From Sphingomonas bacterium (GTDB taxonomy: Bacteria; Pseudomonadota; Alphaproteobacteria; Sphingomonadales; Sphingomonadaceae), in NCBI GenBank assembly GCA_030149245.1, contig JASBRX010000015.1, forward strand, positions 56,265 to 120,264: a stretch of DNA of 64,000 nucleotides, read 5' to 3'. This document shows, one piece after another, positions 34,594 to 42,852 of the stretch. The stretch's first letter is position 1; every line of letters starts with the position of its first letter. A program made the translations under genes and the position numbers. The notes beneath the pieces are model-generated. The model was not told where the DNA came from. It did no database searches and saw only the letters and a list, made by a program, of their open reading frames with translations.

Positions 34594-36606
34594 TCATTCG
34601 CCGGGCGCCTCAGGGAAGTTCTGCGCCTGATACCAGCTTAGCGGATGCGCGGGCGCAGCATGACCTATCGGCAGTGCGCGGCCAGACACGCTGGACCAAT
34701 AAGCAAGGCTGGCGTCGCGCCACCATTGTGCCTCGTCGCGTTGGATGTTGAGGAAGTCAGCGACAGCGCGATGACGCTGCGCATCGACATGTGGGGCGAG
34801 CGTTGCCCAGGTCGTGCGCATCCGCTCGACCGCAGCCACGCCCCGGTCATAACGGCGCGGCAGTTCCTCCCACAGGGTCTTCCCGTTCTTCAGCCGATGG
34901 TCCCAAGACACGCGGCGGAACCACAGTAGCAATTCCTCGTCTGCCAGCAAACGCTTCGCCACGTCCGGTGCATATTGGGCGAGCGCGTCGCTGCCGGTCG
35001 GGGTGCGGTCGAAGCCGATGCCGTCACGGTCGGCGCGGTGGTAATAGACCGGGTTCCATTCCGGCCGGGCCAGATCGGACACCCAGGGCGCGGGGCCGTA
35101 ATGATGCCCGGTGCCCATGACATGGGCGAGGCCGAGCGGGGTCATATAGTCGACCACCGCATCGCGGCTGCCCAGCATCATCGGCACGACGGCGTTCAGG
35201 AACGCGGGATCGCGACTGAAGGTCTGCGCGGCCCATTCGCGGGCGATCTGGTCGCTCGCCAGCTTTGGGTTCCACGCTAACCGCCCAAAGGCGTACCAGT
35301 TGGCCTGATCGAAATGCGATCCCGCCCAGTTGCGGTCGCTCCCGGTATTGGCGACCCCAGCGATCACGCTGACGGTCTCTGCCACCGTCCCACTGCGCCC
35401 GGTATCGGCGTCGAGCGCCTCCTCGAACAAAGGGGCGAGGAAGGCGAGGTGTGAGGCGAAGCCGAGATATTCCTTGGTGATCTGCAGCTCGAGGCTCAGC
35501 CGCGTCTTCGGCATCGCGCCGAACAGCGGGTGGAACGGTTCGCGCGGCTGGAAGTCGATCGGTCCGTTCTTGACCTGCACGACCACATTCTTCGCGAACT
35601 TGCCGTCGAGCGGCTGGAATTCGATGAAGGCCTGTTTCGCGCGGTCCTCCTTGTTCTCGGCGGCATAGACGAAGGCGCGCCAGATCACGACGCCACGATC
35701 GCCGATCGCTTCGGCCAGCATGTTCGCGCCATCCGCATGGGTTCGGCCATAATCCTGTGGACCCGGCTGGCCTTCGGAATTGGCCTTGACTAGAAAGCCG
35801 CCGAAATCGGGGATCGCGGCGTAAATCTCGTCGGCCTTGGCCTTCCACCAGGCGCGCACTGCCGGATCGAACGGGTCGGCGGTCCTGAGCCCGCCAATGT
35901 CGCGTGGGGCAGAGAAGCGGGCGGACAGATAGACGCGAATGCCCCATGGCCGAAACGTGTCGGCGAGTGCCTTGACCTTGGCGATGTAGCGCGGCTCCAG
36001 CATCATCGCGCGGGCGTTGACGTTGTTCACCACGACGCCGTTGATCCCGATCGAGGCATTGGCCCGCGCATATTCGGTCATCCGCGCATCGACATGTCCG
36101 GGCAGATGCCACCAGTCGAAGATCGACCGCCCGGCATAGCCGCGCTCGACATGCCCGTCGGGATTATCCCAATGGTTGAGCATGCGCAGCGTGTAGGCGG
36201 GCGCTTCATCGAGGTGGATCGCGCCGATCGCCTTGCCCTGGCCCAGTTCACGCAGCAGGGCGAAGGCGCCGTAGAGCAGCCCGCTATCGCTCGCGGCGGT
36301 GATCTCGGCACCGCTGATGCGGAACGCGGCTGCGCGCTGGCTCGGAGTCGTCACCTTGCGGAGGGTGATCGCAGATGCGAAGCGCAGCTCGGCAAGGCCA
36401 CGCTGCAACTCGTGGCGTGCCAGTCGGGCAGTCGGCGAATCGCTGCCGATCAGGGTGACGGTGGCGGGGCGATGCTGCGCAGCATCGGCGACGGGCGCAT
36501 GGCGCAGCCACAAGCGATATCCGTCCTCCGCACGCGCCACGCCGCCGGTCGCGAGTGCCATCGCAACCATCAACAGCGCACAGAGCCGCACGGTCACCAT
36601 CCTCAT
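34594..36606 (-). CDS. GH67 alpha-glucuronidase
   Basis: The 670-residue enzyme has a signal peptide (about residues 1-26, ending GGVARA) and the full GH67 layout: an N-terminal beta-sandwich, LRMLNHWDNPDGHVERGYAGRSIFDW, the acid region GGFLVKANSEGQPGPQDYGRTHADGANMLA, and the base region IEFQPLDGKFAKNVVVQVKNGPIDFQPREPFHPLFG. It cuts 4-O-methyl-glucuronic acid from the non-reducing-end xylose of xylo-oligosaccharides. Together with GH10, GH43 and GH3 it completes glucuronoxylan breakdown. It is divergent from the GH3 genes across operator site 3. No glucuronate catabolic gene was recognised in the window. Confidence 0.93.
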   Translation of the reverse strand: MRMVTVRLCALLMVAMALATGGVARAEDGYRLWLRHAPVADAAQHRPATVTLIGSDSPTARLARHELQRGLAELRFASAITLRKVTTPSQRAAAFRISGAEITAASDSGLLYGAFALLRELGQGKAIGAIHLDEAPAYTLRMLNHWDNPDGHVERGYAGRSIFDWWHLPGHVDARMTEYARANASIGINGVVVNNVNARAMMLEPRYIAKVKALADTFRPWGIRVYLSARFSAPRDIGGLRTADPFDPAVRAWWKAKADEIYAAIPDFGGFLVKANSEGQPGPQDYGRTHADGANMLAEAIGDRGVVIWRAFVYAAENKEDRAKQAFIEFQPLDGKFAKNVVVQVKNGPIDFQPREPFHPLFGAMPKTRLSLELQITKEYLGFASHLAFLAPLFEEALDADTGRSGTVAETVSVIAGVANTGSDRNWAGSHFDQANWYAFGRLAWNPKLASDQIAREWAAQTFSRDPAFLNAVVPMMLGSRDAVVDYMTPLGLAHVMGTGHHYGPAPWVSDLARPEWNPVYYHRADRDGIGFDRTPTGSDALAQYAPDVAKRLLADEELLLWFRRVSWDHRLKNGKTLWEELPRRYDRGVAAVERMRTTWATLAPHVDAQRHRAVADFLNIQRDEAQWWRDASLAYWSSVSGRALPIGHAAPAHPLSWYQAQNFPEAPGE

Positions 36607-36674
36607 CCCCTTCGTCGCGCGCCGATCCGATTCCTGGCCGGTCGCTGCTTGACAAGCTCAATCGCCTCATACCA

Positions 36675-36688
36675 TGGTAGCGCTAACA
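36675..36688. promoter_or_regulatory. LacI-type operator, site 3 (divergent GH67 / GH3)
   Basis: TGGTAGCGCTAACA fits the shared palindrome. A TTGACA hexamer (36649-36654) lies 20 bases upstream on the plus strand. The site is between the divergent GH67 and GH3 genes and can control both. Confidence 0.78.
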
Positions 36689-36726
36689 ATAAAGACCGTT
36701 TTGCGGTCCGATTCAGGAGAGTGAAG

Positions 36727-39129
36727 ATGCGAAAGGCTTGGGTCGCCCTGTTGCTGGCGAGCGTATCGGCAACGCCCGCAGTGATGGCCGGAACGCCTGC
36801 CACCCCGGCTGTGGGCACCGCGCAGGCAACGACACAGCGCCCTCCGGCGGACGCGCCCTACCGCAATGCGAAGCTGCCACTGGAGACGCGCGTCGCGGAC
36901 CTGCTCGCGCGGATGACACTGGAAGAAAAGGTCGCCCAGATCACCTCGATCTGGGATACCAAGGTCGAAATTCAGGACGCGCAGGACCGGTTCGATCCGG
37001 CCAAGGCGACGGCCAAGCATCCGCACGGCATCGGCCAACTCGCGCGCCCGTCGGACCGCAAGGGTCCGGTCTCGCCGCGCGTCACCCCGCCGCGCAGCAT
37101 CGCCGACAGCATCGACTATGTGAATGCGGTGCAGAAATGGGCGGTCGAGGGCACGCGCCTCGGCATTCCGGTGCTGTTCCATGAAGAGGCACTGCACGGC
37201 CTCGCCGCGCAGGACGCGACCAGCTACCCGCAGTCGATCGGCCTTGCCTCGACTTGGGACCCGGACCTGATCCGCGACATCAACGCCGCGATTGCCCGCG
37301 AAGTGCGCGCGCGCGGCGTCCACCTCGTCCTGTCCCCCGTGGTCGATGTCGCGCGCGATCCCCGCTGGGGGCGGATCGAGGAGACGTTCGGCGAGGACCC
37401 GCATCTGGTCTCCGAAATGGGCGTCGCGGCGGTCGAGGGGTTGCAGGGCACTAACCGCGCCCGCGTGCTCGGCCCGGGCAAGGTGTTCGCGACGCTCAAG
37501 CATATGACCGGCCACGGCCAGCCCGAAAGCGGCACCAATATCGGCCCCGCGCCGATCGCCGAGCGCACGCTGCGCGAAGTGTTTTTCCCGCCGTTCGAGG
37601 CGGTCGTGACCCGCACCGGGGTCGAGGCGGTGATGGCGAGCTATAACGAGATCGACGGCGTGCCGAGCCATGCCAATAAGTGGCTGCTGGGCGACGTGCT
37701 GCGCGGCGAATGGAAATTCCCTGGCGCGGTGGTCAGCGACTATTATGCGATCGAGCAGATGGTCGGCATCCACCGCATCGCCGGTTCGAACGCCGACGCC
37801 GCCAAGCGCGCGCTCGCTGCCGGGGTGGACAGCGAACTGCCCAACGCCACCGCCTATTCGACCCTGATCGACGCGGTGCGCAAGGGCGAGGTCAGCCAGA
37901 GCGCGATCGACACCGCCACGTCGCGCATGCTGAGCATCAAATTCCGCGCCGGGCTGTTTGAAAACCCCTACGCGAAGCTGGCCGACACCAAGATCAACCA
38001 CAGCCCGGAATCGGTCGCGCTGGCACGCAAGGCGGCGGCCAAATCCTTCGTGTTGCTCAAGAATGAAGGCGCCGCGCTGCCGCTGTCGCTCGACGCGCCG
38101 CAGACGATCGCGGTGATCGGGCCGAACGCCGATGTCGCGCGGCTCGGCGGTTATTATGGCATCCCGCCCGAGACGGTCACTCCGCTGCAGGGCATTCGCG
38201 CGCTGGTCGGCGACAAGGCGAAGATCGTGCACGCCGAGGGCGTCAAGATCACCGAGAATGACGATTGGTGGGCGGATGAGGTCAAGCTGTCCGACCCGGC
38301 CGAGAACCGCAAGCGCATCGCTCATGCGGTCGAGACCGCGCGCGCGGCGGACACGATTCTGCTGTTCATCGGCGACACTGAGCAGACCAGCCGCGAAGCC
38401 TGGGCCGACGCGCATCTCGGCGATCGCGCCAGCCTCGACCTGGTCGGCGAGCAGCAGGAACTGTTCGACGCGATGAAGAAGCTCGGCAAGAAGCTGGTCG
38501 TCGTCTTGGTCAACGGCCGCCCACCCTCCTACCCCAAGATCGCCGAGCAGGCCGATGCGATCCTTGAAACCTGGTATGGCGGCGAGCAACAGGGCCATGC
38601 GATTGCCGACACGCTGTTCGGGCGGGTCAATCCGGGCGGCAAGCTCCCGGTGACGGTCGCGCGCCATGTCGGCCAGCTGCCGATGGTCTATAACGTCAAG
38701 CCGAGCGCGCAGCGCGGTTACCTGTTCGACACGACTAAGCCGCTGTATCCGTTCGGCTACGGCCTCAGCTACACGCGCTTCACTCTGTCCACGCCGCGCC
38801 TGTCGGCGACTACGGTGAAGGCCGGGGGCAGTGTCGATGTGCTGGTCGATGTAACCAATGCCGGCGCGCGCGAGGGCGACGAAGTGGTGCAGGTCTATGT
38901 CCGCGACAAGGTCGCGTCGGTGACTCGCCCGATCAAGGAGCTGAAGGCGTTCCGCCGCGTCACGCTCAAGCCTGGCGAGACGCGGACCGTGAAGCTCACC
39001 CTTGGCCCCGACGCGTTCCAGATGTGGAATATCGACATGAAGCGGGTGATCGAACCCGGCGAGTTCGAGATCATGACCGGGGCCGATTCCGCCACACTTC
39101 AGTCGGTGACGCTGGCGGTGACGCCGTGA
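36727..39129 (+). CDS. GH3 family beta-xylosidase/beta-glucosidase, copy A
   Basis: The 800-residue protein has a Sec signal (MRKAWVALLLASVSATPAVMA) and a GH3 fold: LEEKVAQITSIWDTKVEIQDAQ, LGIPVLFHEEALHGLAAQDATSYPQSIGLAS, WGRIEETFGEDPHLVSEMG, KHMTGHGQPESGTNIGPA, and nucleophile Asp338 in GAVVSDYYAIEQM. The second domain holds SFVLLKNEGAALPLS and IGDTEQTSREAWADAHLGDR, and a fibronectin-III-like domain lies at the C-terminus (GDEVVQVYVRDKVASVTRPIKELKAF). In this locus the most likely substrate is xylo-oligosaccharide. A longer open frame from 36094 is antisense to GH67. The stop overlaps the start of the next GH3 gene as GTGA. Confidence 0.9.
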   Translation: MRKAWVALLLASVSATPAVMAGTPATPAVGTAQATTQRPPADAPYRNAKLPLETRVADLLARMTLEEKVAQITSIWDTKVEIQDAQDRFDPAKATAKHPHGIGQLARPSDRKGPVSPRVTPPRSIADSIDYVNAVQKWAVEGTRLGIPVLFHEEALHGLAAQDATSYPQSIGLASTWDPDLIRDINAAIAREVRARGVHLVLSPVVDVARDPRWGRIEETFGEDPHLVSEMGVAAVEGLQGTNRARVLGPGKVFATLKHMTGHGQPESGTNIGPAPIAERTLREVFFPPFEAVVTRTGVEAVMASYNEIDGVPSHANKWLLGDVLRGEWKFPGAVVSDYYAIEQMVGIHRIAGSNADAAKRALAAGVDSELPNATAYSTLIDAVRKGEVSQSAIDTATSRMLSIKFRAGLFENPYAKLADTKINHSPESVALARKAAAKSFVLLKNEGAALPLSLDAPQTIAVIGPNADVARLGGYYGIPPETVTPLQGIRALVGDKAKIVHAEGVKITENDDWWADEVKLSDPAENRKRIAHAVETARAADTILLFIGDTEQTSREAWADAHLGDRASLDLVGEQQELFDAMKKLGKKLVVVLVNGRPPSYPKIAEQADAILETWYGGEQQGHAIADTLFGRVNPGGKLPVTVARHVGQLPMVYNVKPSAQRGYLFDTTKPLYPFGYGLSYTRFTLSTPRLSATTVKAGGSVDVLVDVTNAGAREGDEVVQVYVRDKVASVTRPIKELKAFRRVTLKPGETRTVKLTLGPDAFQMWNIDMKRVIEPGEFEIMTGADSATLQSVTLAVTP

Positions 39130-41507
39130 AGCGCCGCGCCGCGCTGCGCCTGCTTGCCGGTGTGTCCGTCGCAGCCGGTGCGGTCGCGCTGGCCCCCGCC
39201 GCGCACGCGCTGGCCGCGCCGCTCTACAAGGATGCGCGCGCGCCGATTCCCGCGCGCGTCGCCGACCTGCTCGGCCGGATGACGCTGGAGGAAAAGGTCG
39301 GCCAGATGATCGCCATCTGGGCGCGCAAGGAAGAGGTTATGGACGGCCTCGACTTCAATGCGAAGAAGGCGTCTGCGGCTTATCCCAACGGCATCGGCCA
39401 TGTAACGCGTCCGTCGGACAAGCGCGGCGTGCCGGGGATTACCGGCGCGGCGGGCGGCACCGCCGCGCGCTGGCGCACCCCACGCCAGACGGTCGAGTTC
39501 ATCAACGCGATGCAGCGCTGGGCGCTCAACGACACGCGGCTCGGCATCCCGGTGCTGTTCCATGAGGAATCGCTGCACGGCTATATGGCGACCGACGCGA
39601 CGATGTTCCCGCAGGCGATCGGCCTGGCGGGGGCGTTCGACCGCGATCTGATGCGCCGCGTCCAATCGGTAATCGCGCGCGAGACGCGGGCGCGCGGCGT
39701 CCCCTATGTGCTGTCACCCGTGGTCGATATCGTCCGCGACCCGCGCTGGGGGCGGATCGAGGAGACGTTCGGCGAATGCCCCTATCTGGTGGCAGAGCTG
39801 GGCGTTGCGGCGGTCGAGGGACTGCAGGGGCCGGGCAAGTTCGACCGGCTCGCCGATGGCAAGGTCTATGCGACGCTCAAGCATATGACCGGGCATGGCC
39901 AGCCCGAGAGCGGCGTCAATGTCGGCCCGGCGCAATTGTCCGAACGCGAGTTGCGCGAGTATTTCTTTCCGCCGTTCCGCGAGATCGTGAAGCGCACGTC
40001 GATCGGCGCGGTGATGCCGAGCTATAACGAGATCGACGGCGTGCCGAGCCATGCGAATACCTGGCTGCTGGGCGATGTGCTGCGCGGCGAATGGGGCTTC
40101 GACGGGCTGATCGCGAGCGATTATGGCGCGGTCAACGAGCTGGAGAGCATCCACCATATCGCCGCCGATCTTGCCGAAACCGCCCGGCTCGCGCTCGCTG
40201 CGGGGGTGGACAGCGAACTGCCCGATGGCATGGCGTTCCGCACGCTGGTCGATCAGGTCCGCGCTGGCAAGGTCGAGGTGAGCGCCATCGACCGCGCGGT
40301 CGCGCGGATGCTAACCCTCAAATTCCGCGCCGGGCTGTTCGAGAACCCCTATGGCGACGCCGCGCTGGCCGAGCGCATTACCGGCAATGCGGAAGCACGC
40401 GCGCTGGCGCTGGAGGCGGCGCGCAAGTCGCTGTGCCTGCTCACCAATGATGGCACGCTGCCGTTCGCGCAGGACAAGGTCCGCAAGCTGGCGGTGATCG
40501 GCCCCAACCACGCCATCGCGCGGCTGGGCGGCTATTCGAGCGTGCCGAAGCAGACCGTCAGCCTGATCGAAGGGCTGCGCGCACTGGTCGGCGACACGGT
40601 CGAGCTGCTGACCGCGCAGGGGGTGTTCATCACGCAGAGCGAGGACCGCTCGGCCAACGAGGTGCTGCTAGCCGACCCGGCGAAGAACCGCGACCTGATC
40701 GCGCAGGCGGTCGAGGTCGCGAAGGGCGCCGATGCGATCGTGCTGGCTATCGGCGACACCGAACAGACCAGCCGTGAGGGCTTTGCCAAGACCCATCTAG
40801 GCGACCGCACCAGCGTCGACATCGTCGGTGAGCAGACTGAGCTGGTCGCGGCGATGGCCGCGCTCGGCAAGCCGCTGGTGATCGCCGCGATCAACGGCCG
40901 TCCGCCGAGCTGGCCCGCCGTGATCGGCAAGGCCAACGCCGTGCTCGAATGCTGGTATCCGGGCCAGGAAGGCGGCACCGCGATGGCCGAAGCGCTGTTC
41001 GGCCGGATCAATCCGGGCGCGAAGCTGCCGGTCACGGTGATCCGCGATGCTGGGCAGATCCCGTTCTTCTACAACCACAAGCCGTCGGCGCGGCGCGGAT
41101 ACCTGTTCGCGGACAAATCGCCCTTGTTCCCGTTCGGCCATGGGCTGAGCTACACCAGCTTTGCGATCAGCGCGCCGAAGCTGTCGGCTGCGACGATGCA
41201 GCGCGACGGCCAGGTCAGCGTATCGGTCGAGGTCCGCAACACCGGCACGCGCGCGGGTGACGAGGTGGTGCAGCTCTATATCAGCCGCCGCACCGCATCG
41301 GTGACCCAGCCAGTGCTGCAGCTCAAGGGGTTTGAGCGTGTGACGCTCCAGCCCGGCGAAGCACGCACCGTCCGCTTCGACCTGCCCGCGGAAACCCTTG
41401 CGATCTGGGACGCGAATATGCGCGAGATCGTCGAGGCGGGGGAGGTCGATATTCGCGTCGGCAACAGCTCCGCGGCCCTCAAATCCGCGCTGCTGACCAT
41501 TGTCTGA
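39126..41507 (+). CDS. GH3 family beta-xylosidase/beta-glucosidase, copy B
   Basis: The 793-residue protein is a close homologue of the preceding GH3 enzyme with the same domain order: LEEKVGQMIAIWARKEEVMDG, LGIPVLFHEESLHGYMATDATMFPQAIGLAG, WGRIEETFGECPYLVAELG, KHMTGHGQPESGVNVGPAQ, nucleophile Asp332 in DGLIASDYGAVNEL, IGDTEQTSREGFAKTHLGDR and a fibronectin-III-like end. It starts with GTG, overlapping the previous stop. The N-terminus MKRRAALRLLAGVSVAAGAVALAP has a twin arginine and may be a Tat signal, unlike copy A. The pair is probably a tandem duplication that has split in specificity. Confidence 0.9.
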   Translation: MKRRAALRLLAGVSVAAGAVALAPAAHALAAPLYKDARAPIPARVADLLGRMTLEEKVGQMIAIWARKEEVMDGLDFNAKKASAAYPNGIGHVTRPSDKRGVPGITGAAGGTAARWRTPRQTVEFINAMQRWALNDTRLGIPVLFHEESLHGYMATDATMFPQAIGLAGAFDRDLMRRVQSVIARETRARGVPYVLSPVVDIVRDPRWGRIEETFGECPYLVAELGVAAVEGLQGPGKFDRLADGKVYATLKHMTGHGQPESGVNVGPAQLSERELREYFFPPFREIVKRTSIGAVMPSYNEIDGVPSHANTWLLGDVLRGEWGFDGLIASDYGAVNELESIHHIAADLAETARLALAAGVDSELPDGMAFRTLVDQVRAGKVEVSAIDRAVARMLTLKFRAGLFENPYGDAALAERITGNAEARALALEAARKSLCLLTNDGTLPFAQDKVRKLAVIGPNHAIARLGGYSSVPKQTVSLIEGLRALVGDTVELLTAQGVFITQSEDRSANEVLLADPAKNRDLIAQAVEVAKGADAIVLAIGDTEQTSREGFAKTHLGDRTSVDIVGEQTELVAAMAALGKPLVIAAINGRPPSWPAVIGKANAVLECWYPGQEGGTAMAEALFGRINPGAKLPVTVIRDAGQIPFFYNHKPSARRGYLFADKSPLFPFGHGLSYTSFAISAPKLSAATMQRDGQVSVSVEVRNTGTRAGDEVVQLYISRRTASVTQPVLQLKGFERVTLQPGEARTVRFDLPAETLAIWDANMREIVEAGEVDIRVGNSSAALKSALLTIV

Positions 41508-41560
41508 GCCATGCCGACACGGATGGCACGATGCATGACCGGTAAATCCAAGGAGCCCCG

Positions 41561-42706
41561 ATGAACCCGACCCGCCGCCAGACGCTCGCTGGCATCGCCG
41601 CGCTTCCGCTCGTCGCCGCCACCTCGGCCGGCGCGAGTATTCCGCCGCCCGGAATCGACGCCGTGGCGCAGCGCAAGGGACGGCGGTTCGGCAGTGCCGT
41701 TGCCTGGGCGCCGCCGGGCGCGGATGCGGGGTCGTTCAACAACCCTGACTATGCGGCCATCATCGAGCGGGAGTGCGGCGTGATCGTCGCCGAAAATGAG
41801 ATGAAGTGGCAGGCACTGCGCCCCTCACCCACCGAATTTCGCTTCGAGCGGTTCGACGCGATGGTCGCCTGGGCGCGCAGCAAAAATCTCGACGTGCGTG
41901 GCCACACCTTGCTGTGGGCGCGACCGAAATGGTTTCCGAACTGGCTCAACAATCACGACTTCGGGTCGGCGCCCAAGGCGGCGGCGGAGAAGATCCTGAC
42001 CGATCATATCCAGACCGTAATGCAGCGGTACAAAGACACGATACGCAGCTGGGACGTGGTCAATGAGGCGGTCGATCCCGAGACGTCGGGGCTGGTCGAA
42101 ACCTCGCTGTCCAAGGCGATGGGCGGTGTCGAACCGGTTCTGGACCTCGCCTTCCACACTGCGCGCGCGGAAATGCCGAATGCGGAGCTGGTCTATAACG
42201 ACTATATGAGCTGGGAGCCGGGCAACGAAAAGCACCGCGCCGGCGTGCTCAAGCTTCTGGAGGGCTTCCGCAAGCGCAACGTGCCGGTCGATGCGCTGGG
42301 CATCCAGAGCCATATCGAGATGTTCAAGCTCGACCCCGCCACCGGGCTTGGCCCATATCAGGAACGCGAATGGCGCAAGTTCATCGATGAAGCCGTCGGT
42401 ATGGGCTATCGCCTCGTCATCACCGAGCTCGACGTCAAAGACAACGCCCTGCCCGGCGATCCCGCCGTGCGCGACGCGGGCGTTGTCGCGTATCTCCGCG
42501 CCTATATGGAGCTGATGCTGTCCTACCCCCAGCTGCGCGACGTGCTCGCCTGGGGCATGGTCGACAAATATAGCTGGTTGCAGGGGTTCGCCCCGCGCAA
42601 GGACGGGCTGCCGCAACGCTGCTGCCCCTATGACAGCAGCTTCCGAGCGAAACCGATGCGGACCGAACTGGCACGCTTGTTCGGAGAGGCCAAGGCGATC
42701 GCCTAA
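41561..42706 (+). CDS. GH10 endo-beta-1,4-xylanase
   Basis: The 381-residue enzyme has a twin-arginine-type signal (MNPTRRQTLAGIAALPLVAATSAGA) and a GH10 barrel. It shows VAENEMKWQALRPSPTEFRFERFD, VRGHTLLWARPKWFPNWL, the acid/base Glu169 in SWDVVNEAVDPE, LVYNDYMSWEPG, VDALGIQSHIEMF, the nucleophile Glu289 in LVITELDVKDNALPGD and VLAWGMVDKYSWLQGF. It cuts the xylan backbone into short oligosaccharides. It follows the two GH3 genes on the same strand by 53 bp and is probably part of their operon under site 3. Its length is normal for a single-domain GH10. Confidence 0.94.
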   Translation: MNPTRRQTLAGIAALPLVAATSAGASIPPPGIDAVAQRKGRRFGSAVAWAPPGADAGSFNNPDYAAIIERECGVIVAENEMKWQALRPSPTEFRFERFDAMVAWARSKNLDVRGHTLLWARPKWFPNWLNNHDFGSAPKAAAEKILTDHIQTVMQRYKDTIRSWDVVNEAVDPETSGLVETSLSKAMGGVEPVLDLAFHTARAEMPNAELVYNDYMSWEPGNEKHRAGVLKLLEGFRKRNVPVDALGIQSHIEMFKLDPATGLGPYQEREWRKFIDEAVGMGYRLVITELDVKDNALPGDPAVRDAGVVAYLRAYMELMLSYPQLRDVLAWGMVDKYSWLQGFAPRKDGLPQRCCPYDSSFRAKPMRTELARLFGEAKAIA

Positions 42707-42745
42707 GCCCTATCCGCCCACCGAAGACCACATGCTGCGTAGCCC

Positions 42746-42764
42746 ATGCTGCGCAGCATTTTTT
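42746..42764 (+). terminator. Possible terminator after the GH10 gene
   Basis: A perfect 14-base palindrome ATGCTGCGCAGCAT (42746-42759) runs into a T tract (42759-42764). It follows the GH10 stop by about 40 bp. The stem is short, so it may be a weak terminator. Confidence 0.5.
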
Positions 42765-42793
42765 GTGCGACCTTCCCCGCGCTGGCTGCAGGC

Positions 42794-42830
42794 AAAAAAA
42801 ATGCCGCCGCCCGGGGAGGGGCGACGGCGG
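42794..42830 (-). terminator. Terminator of the xylan TonB receptor gene
   Basis: Read on the minus strand, the GC-rich hairpin CCGCCGTCGCCC-CTCCCC-GGGCGGCGG is followed by eight T residues (AAAAAAAA at 42794-42801 on the plus strand). It lies about 20 bp after the receptor stop codon. Confidence 0.75.
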
Positions 42831-42852
42831 GGAGGTTGGGAAGCTTAACGCG

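Noticed and set aside
36094..36726. N-terminal extension of GH3 copy A
   Set aside because: It would run antisense through GH67 and across the operator; the signal peptide begins at 36727.
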